Shown here in pieces: positions 59,688 to 64,000 of a stretch of DNA of 64,000 nt (position 1 is the stretch's first letter; each line of letters starts with the position of its first letter). The stretch is from Cocos nucifera. Taxonomy: Eukaryota > Streptophyta > Magnoliopsida > Arecales > Arecaceae. The position numbers and the translations under genes are program-made. The stretch is from assembly GCA_006176705.1 (NCBI GenBank), contig QRFJ01000780.1, positions 1,240,001-1,304,000 on the forward strand, written 5' to 3'. Below the pieces are notes generated by a model. It did no database searches, was not told the DNA's origin, and worked only from the letters and a program-made list of their open reading frames with translations.

Positions 59688-60309
59688 TGAATGGAAGAAG
59701 GAAAAGAGGGCCCAAACTTGCATTAAGATTGGGGTAAAAAGTACCACCAACCCTTTTTTGTTGGATGGTTTTTCAAGACATACAGTGCCCTAAAAAAGGA
59801 GATCCTAAGCTCTAAAGCGGCAAAGCTACAACAGGTGTTGAAAACTAGGATAATCCTAATGGCATTGGGGGTGACCTAGGTCGAATGAAATCTGTAGGAG
59901 TCCAAAACATTGTAGATGAAAGGATGCAAAGAAAATCGCAATTCAGATCGAAGTGCTTCATTATAAAAAGCGATATAGCCTTCGAGAGGCTGCGTGACTC
60001 GATCATTCAAATCGAGGTTATTAGTTGAAAATACTCGGGGATATGATATTTATCCTTAAGTTTCTTCAAGTCAGAGTCTACCAAGACTGAATGTTCAATA
60101 TCCAGCCCAAAATAGTCCAGAAATCTCCTTATCAGAGACTCCAAACCATTTTTGCCGAAGGTACTAGCACCGATAGTCATCCAAAATGGATCATCCACCT
60201 CAAGCTCGAGTCGAGGCTGCATGGACCAGATTCTTCGATCACCCGAAACAGTCTCCCCCCTTCTCTTATCACCGTCGTGAGAGGTACTCTCTTGGAAAGA
60301 CATCCTCAA
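57972..60309 (-). pseudogene. Antisense ORF of the Tat Gypsy, copy 2 (nearly full length)
   Basis: From the ATG at 60309 the minus strand reads through DLKKLKDKYHIPEYFQLITS. In shifted frames come LEGYIAFYNEALRSELRFSL, HPFIYNVLDSY, a GWWYFLP segment and FEELMGMKVLMLSQLVMGQP with FDSDIGQISL. A Lys/Glu coiled coil (58690-58461) and a C-terminal tail (58295-57972, EDVFDCGFNNYKSLIKKLSF, then Pro/Ala/Val-rich) follow. The block order fits the gypsy-type 'putative transposase' family (PF04195-like) found antisense in Tat elements. The function of that protein is not known. Stops and frameshifts are frequent. Confidence 0.72.
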
Positions 60310-60922
60310 AGAAAGAAGGAGAAAAAGAGGAAGAGAGCAAAAGAAAAAAAGGACTGGATAGAGGAAGCAAGTAAAAGAAAATCCTAAACAAAAAAGACAC
60401 CCTAAACCTTGAAGGAAAGAAGAAGAGGTCTACCTAAAGGAAAAGAGACCTTCTCTTCGGTGGTCCTCCTTGGCACCGGTGATGGCCGGAACATCCTCCT
60501 TCTCCAATCACCTGGGCACTAACAAGTTTCCAAAACATCTCCTAGCAGAACCTCCACATTGAAAGGGGCAGTAAAATAATTCTCAGATGGTTGCCACTCT
60601 ATTTATAGAAAATAATAATGGCTCAGATCAATCTACCCATTGTTAGTTTTTTGCCACTTGTCAGTAATCCAAAATGATCGTAGGGAGACCATTTTGATGC
60701 ATCCCATTCTGATTAAGCCACGTAAGCATAATCCGTGCAGTGACTTGACTAATTAATAAAAGAGCTACATGTGCCTTATGTCACCTGGATTATAGCAGAA
60801 TAGGCAATGATAATTTCCTACTCTCCCATGCTTCCTTAAACACCAGTTATCAGCAAGAATTGAAAGATATCTTTCAAAAATGACTTTCCACACTCGTCAC
60901 GAAGAATTCCACTCCAGGTCTA
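60310..60922 (+). other. Gypsy 3' untranslated region
   Basis: This is non-coding sequence between the antisense ORF start and the polypurine tract. It should also hold the promoter of the antisense ORF; no TATA box is obvious. Confidence 0.5.
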
Positions 60923-60938
60923 GAAAGTGGGGGGTAAG
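60922..60938 (+). other. Polypurine tract of the large Gypsy
   Basis: AGAAAGTGGGGGGTAAG immediately precedes the 3' LTR start TATTGGTGCGGC. Confidence 0.88.
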
Positions 60939-61912
60939 TATTGGTGCGGCAAATTACTACCAACCACGTGGCAACATCAGGAAAGATCACTAGACCGATG
61001 AGCTACTAAATATGAAAACTAGTGATTATTGAGTCCAAATCAATAAAATATCGATCTAGAAATTTCAACCGATTCAAATCAAAACCAAGTATGACAACCT
61101 TGCTTCATTGGTGCCTAGAACAGCAATATATCGAGTAAGTAAGATAGATCGAAAAATTGCCGTCCTTAAGACCATGTCAGTGGAACCGAAAACTTCTACA
61201 AAAAAAATAGAGGTCGGTAATTAACCACCTTGGGGATAGGGCATCCTTATGCCAAGGTCGAGATATAACTGACCTTACAGCAACAACAGTTGACTCAATA
61301 GCTAATCTGAGATCGGATATACTTTGTCCTCACCGTCAGTACTATTTTGGTAAATTATCGATATCATCAATACAGTGAGATCGAAAAAACACTCTTTGAT
61401 ATAATAAATCCTAACTGGAGCGTTAGCTGCTCCCCCACCATATCATAGCTGTCCTTTAACTACATTATAGCTAATTGCCACTTAGACAAATGGCCTACAG
61501 CTGCTATCCAGTTGGTTATTCTATTAAAACAAACTAAACGGCATAACAAACTTTTCTTAAAGCCTAAGCAAATTTCTCTATAAATAGAGGGATAGGGTAT
61601 CCTTTCCAAAGTAAGTTTTTAGCATAAAATTTATAAAGTCAACACTCTGCTAAAATCTCCTCTCGACTTTTCTACTGAAGAAAGATTGAATCCCTCTCTA
61701 CTCAAATCCTTTTTTATTGCCTTCTAGCCTTCCATTTTTATTATCTATTCTCAAGGTCTCAGCTAACTTAAGTATTGGAGGATCCTAAATTGGAGGGTAT
61801 CCTATCAGTTCTTGAGACTTTCTTGCAAGTTGGTTTATGATTTATATCGATCCGATCCAATCCAGCTCTCCAGCATAAGTTCTCCCCAACAATCTGAAGC
61901 CTTACTTCAACA
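60939..61912 (+). repeat. 3' LTR of the large Gypsy
   Basis: This 974-bp LTR is homologous to 26566-27486. It starts TATTGGTGCGGC, ends CCTTACTTCAACA, and is followed by the target duplication AGTAT. Confidence 0.92.
61579..61586 (+). promoter_or_regulatory. TATA box in the 3' LTR
   Basis: TATAAATA followed by GAGGGATAGG, equivalent to the box at 27153. If active it would read out to the right into 61913 onwards. Confidence 0.6.
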
Positions 61913-61917
61913 AGTAT
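61913..61917. repeat. Gypsy target-site duplication, right copy
   Basis: AGTAT, identical to 26561-26565. Confidence 0.85.
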
Positions 61918-62479
61918 TATCTCTATCTATATTTACTTTTATTTGATAAAATATGAATGCAAATTGAATATAATTGGAGGGTAAATTTATATATATTTGA
62001 TTTTATCGATAAATTTTTTTGTATATTTGTTTTCAATAGATGTGCATGCAGAAAAAGATAAATATGGATGTGGATATTAGGTGGATGATTAGATTTTATG
62101 AATCATTAATCAAATATGTCATTGTATAGAAGATAAAGGGAATAGAAATGCAAATTTATGATAGTTGTATGAGGTTCAATAGCAGTGGAAATTCAAATCA
62201 TATATTTGGATATGGATCAAATATTCATATCTCAATATGCGTATCCACCTTTTTTTAATTAACAAGAATATGAATATCGATATTAGTTAGATAGTAAATG
62301 TGTATAGAAATATAGAAAATTGATTTAGATGGGTATTATTATGGAATATAATCAGCCTCTCTATCATTCATAGACAAGTGGCGAGTAATTATATAAAAAG
62401 CATTTACATCTTTGCTATTAAAAGGAATTTAGAAATAGAAGCATTTTTATGGCAGATTTAATCTCAATAAAGAAAGAAA
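61918..62479. other. AT-rich sequence between two Gypsy elements
   Basis: It is rich in GGATATGGAT/ATATTCATAT-type words and has no open frame. It continues the ancestral locus that was formerly next to 26560. No gene seen. Confidence 0.5.
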
Positions 62480-63395
62480 GTGATGGCTCATAATGAGGAA
62501 ATAATGTCTCATCTCTTGGTTTCCATCTCTAACTTCAACATATCCTTTTTCTACACCTATAAACATGGCTAAGAGACTCCAAAAAAGGCAGACTCTGAGA
62601 AGGAGAAGCTTCTTCAACTCAAAGCTCTCATGGTGAGAGGCTCACAAGCCCTCATTTATCATATATTTTTTTTTCTTCTTGCAAATCAGAAGATCGAGTA
62701 AGTTGGAAGGTCGAGAAGGTCACCAGAAGGCCGAGCAAGTTCGACCTCACCAGAAGATTGAGTAAGTCAGAAGGCTGAGAAGGCCATCAGAAGATCAAGT
62801 AAGTCAGAAGGCCGAGAAGGTTACCAAAAGGCTGAGTAAGTTCGACCTCATCAGAAGATCAAGCAAGTTAGAAGATCGAGAAGGTCATCAGAAGGCTGAG
62901 TAAATCAAAAGACTGAGAAGGTTATCAAAAGACTAAATAAGTCAGAAGGCTGAGAAGATCATCATAAGATCAAGTAAGTCAGAAGGGCGAGAAGGTTATC
63001 AGAAGATCGAGTAAGTTCAAACTCATCAGAAGATCGAGTAAGTTCGACTCATCAAAGGCCGAGTAAGTTCAACTCACCAGAAGGCCGAGTAATTTTAACC
63101 TCATTAGAAGGCCCAGAAAGTCGAAGTGAAAAGAGATAAAAGTCATCCGAAACTGGGCCAACTAGAATAGGATAACATTTTATACTAAATTTTCTATTAT
63201 AATCTCATTATTCCTATTCTTCCAAAATTCTGATCTGACTAAAGCATTGAAGAGCCCGACTAGAGCCAATCCGATAAGCTTTTTCATTTATTTGATATAC
63301 GGATCTGCGACCCCAAGCTAGATTGTATTTTATCATTGTAGATCAAATAATATACCCTCCAGATGGTCCTAGCCAGCCAAATTTTGAGAGCAACA
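62480..63395 (+). repeat. 5' LTR of a second Tat-type Gypsy (start approximate)
   Basis: The end is well marked by TTTTGAGAGCAACA at 63395 followed by a primer site. The segment CGGATCTGCGACCCC and the preceding text are typical of Tat LTR 3' ends. The start is set at TGATGGCTCATAATG by inspection only. The element runs off the right edge of the window. Confidence 0.7.
62690..63125. repeat. Minisatellite inside the second Gypsy LTR
   Basis: About a dozen diverged units combine AGAAGGCCGAGAAGGTCACC, AGAAGATCGAGTAAGT and CGACCTCACC blocks in varying order, with lengths about 16-45 bp. Confidence 0.85.
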
Positions 63396-63416
63396 GATTG
63401 GCCCGTTGGTAGGGGG
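63396..63416 (+). other. Primer-binding site of the second Gypsy
   Basis: GATTGGCCCGTTGGTAGGGG follows the LTR end. It resembles the TTGGCGCGCCGGTAGGGGG-type site of related elements. Confidence 0.6.
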
Positions 63417-64000
63417 TTGCTTCCCTCTAAAAGGAAATAAAAAAGATCCACCTTGGATCCCACCAAGCTGCAACAAACTCAAAGCGATCCAACCAAAGCT
63501 GATCTCGATCGACCAATCGAGAAAGATCTCTATAAGTCGCTCCTTGTATCTCCAAATTTCAACTATGAGGATAATCGATCGGCTCTGATTGAGATGATTC
63601 AATTTAGTTAGACAAGAACTGATCTAATGACAACTACAAGCTCCTACTTGATGATTCGACTTGGTCGGACAAGAACCGACCTAACGACAACTACAAGCTC
63701 CAGCTTGAGATGATTCGATCTCGTCAGATGAGAACCGACCATGCAAGCTTCAGCTCGGATGATTCGACCTAGTTGGTTGAACACCAATCTAATGAAAGGT
63801 ACGAGCTCTAGCTTGAGATAATTCGACTTGGTTGGCTGAACACTAACCTAACGAAAGGTATGAGCTCCGACTTGAGATAATTCAACTTGTCTAGATGAAA
63901 ATCAATCTAATGAAAGCTCCAATTTGGGCCTCCAAAATATGAGCTCAGAAATCATATTGCAATTGACTTCTAATATTTTGACTTCGGATATTCTTCGGAT
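63417..64000 (+). mobile_element. Internal leader of the second Gypsy, cut by the window end
   Basis: The sequence downstream of the primer site starts GTTGCTTCCCTC and leads into a tandem array from about 63592. No gag reading frame is reached within the window. Confidence 0.6.
63592..63930. repeat. ~59-bp tandem repeat in the second Gypsy leader
   Basis: Six units start with GATGATTCGACTTGGT-type text near 63592, 63650, 63711, 63758, 63818 and 63877. They continue GAACCGACCTAA and ACAAGCTCCAGCTTGA. The third is shortened to about 47 bp. Confidence 0.85.

Larger units (their letters stand above)
26566..61912 (+). mobile_element. Tat-lineage Gypsy retrotransposon, expanded by nested insertions
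   Basis: It has LTRs at 26566-27486 and 60939-61912, the target duplication AGTAT, a polypurine tract before the 3' LTR, and gag-PR-RT-RH-aRH-INT order on the plus strand. Two tandem-repeat arrays and an antisense ORF follow, as is typical of the Tat lineage. After removing the hAT, the Copia elements and the duplicated segment, the parent is about 11 kb. Every frame contains stops. It inserted about 700 bp upstream of the formin ATG and is transcriptionally divergent from it. Confidence 0.9.

Noticed and set aside
63284..63602. Several 60-77-codon frames near the right edge
   Set aside because: They span the LTR end and primer site of a Gypsy element, which is non-coding.

Overview
The window is plant nuclear DNA. 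The evidence is a multi-exon class I formin with plant splice signals, an intronless nuclear-type tRNA-Leu(CAA), and a dense nest of plant transposable elements (Angela/BARE-like Copia, Tat-lineage Gypsy, an L1-type LINE, hAT). A monocot such as a palm is my guess from the style of the repeats; the sequence does not prove it. The only gene that looks functional and protein-coding is the formin. Every transposon reading frame I could follow is broken.

Layout. 1-9590: a Copia element on the minus strand whose left end lies outside the window. 9591-10790: debris of a Tat-type Gypsy. 11368-11451: tRNA-Leu, followed by degenerate AT-rich tandem repeats to about 12010. 12267-17731: a 5'-truncated LINE (minus) with a 14-bp target duplication, carrying a 462-bp hAT-type MITE (12911-13372) and a solo Copia LTR (14259-16543). 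19705-25868: the six-exon formin gene (minus). 26566-61912: one Tat Gypsy element (plus) with two LTRs, a 5-bp target duplication AGTAT and a stack of later events inside it. 62480-64000: the LTR and leader of another Gypsy, cut by the window end.

The nest in the large Gypsy can be dated relatively. The Gypsy came first. A hAT transposon (33604-49317) landed in its 3' region. A full Copia element (36864-49063, target duplication CTCCA) then landed in the hAT, and its right LTR later received a 1.34-kb insert. After that, a 2.75-kb segment running from the Copia LTR across the hAT end into the Gypsy was duplicated (48372-51129 and 56938-59687). Between the two copies lies a 5.8-kb Copia fragment (51130-56937) with both outer LTR edges missing.

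I looked for an undescribed biological system and found none. The most informative items are the duplication junction, the antisense ORF and double RNase H of the Tat element, a paired leader motif shared by two Copia elements, a GC-AG intron in the formin, and the Gypsy insertion about 700 bp upstream of the formin start codon. All comparisons were made by eye; no alignment or database search was run.
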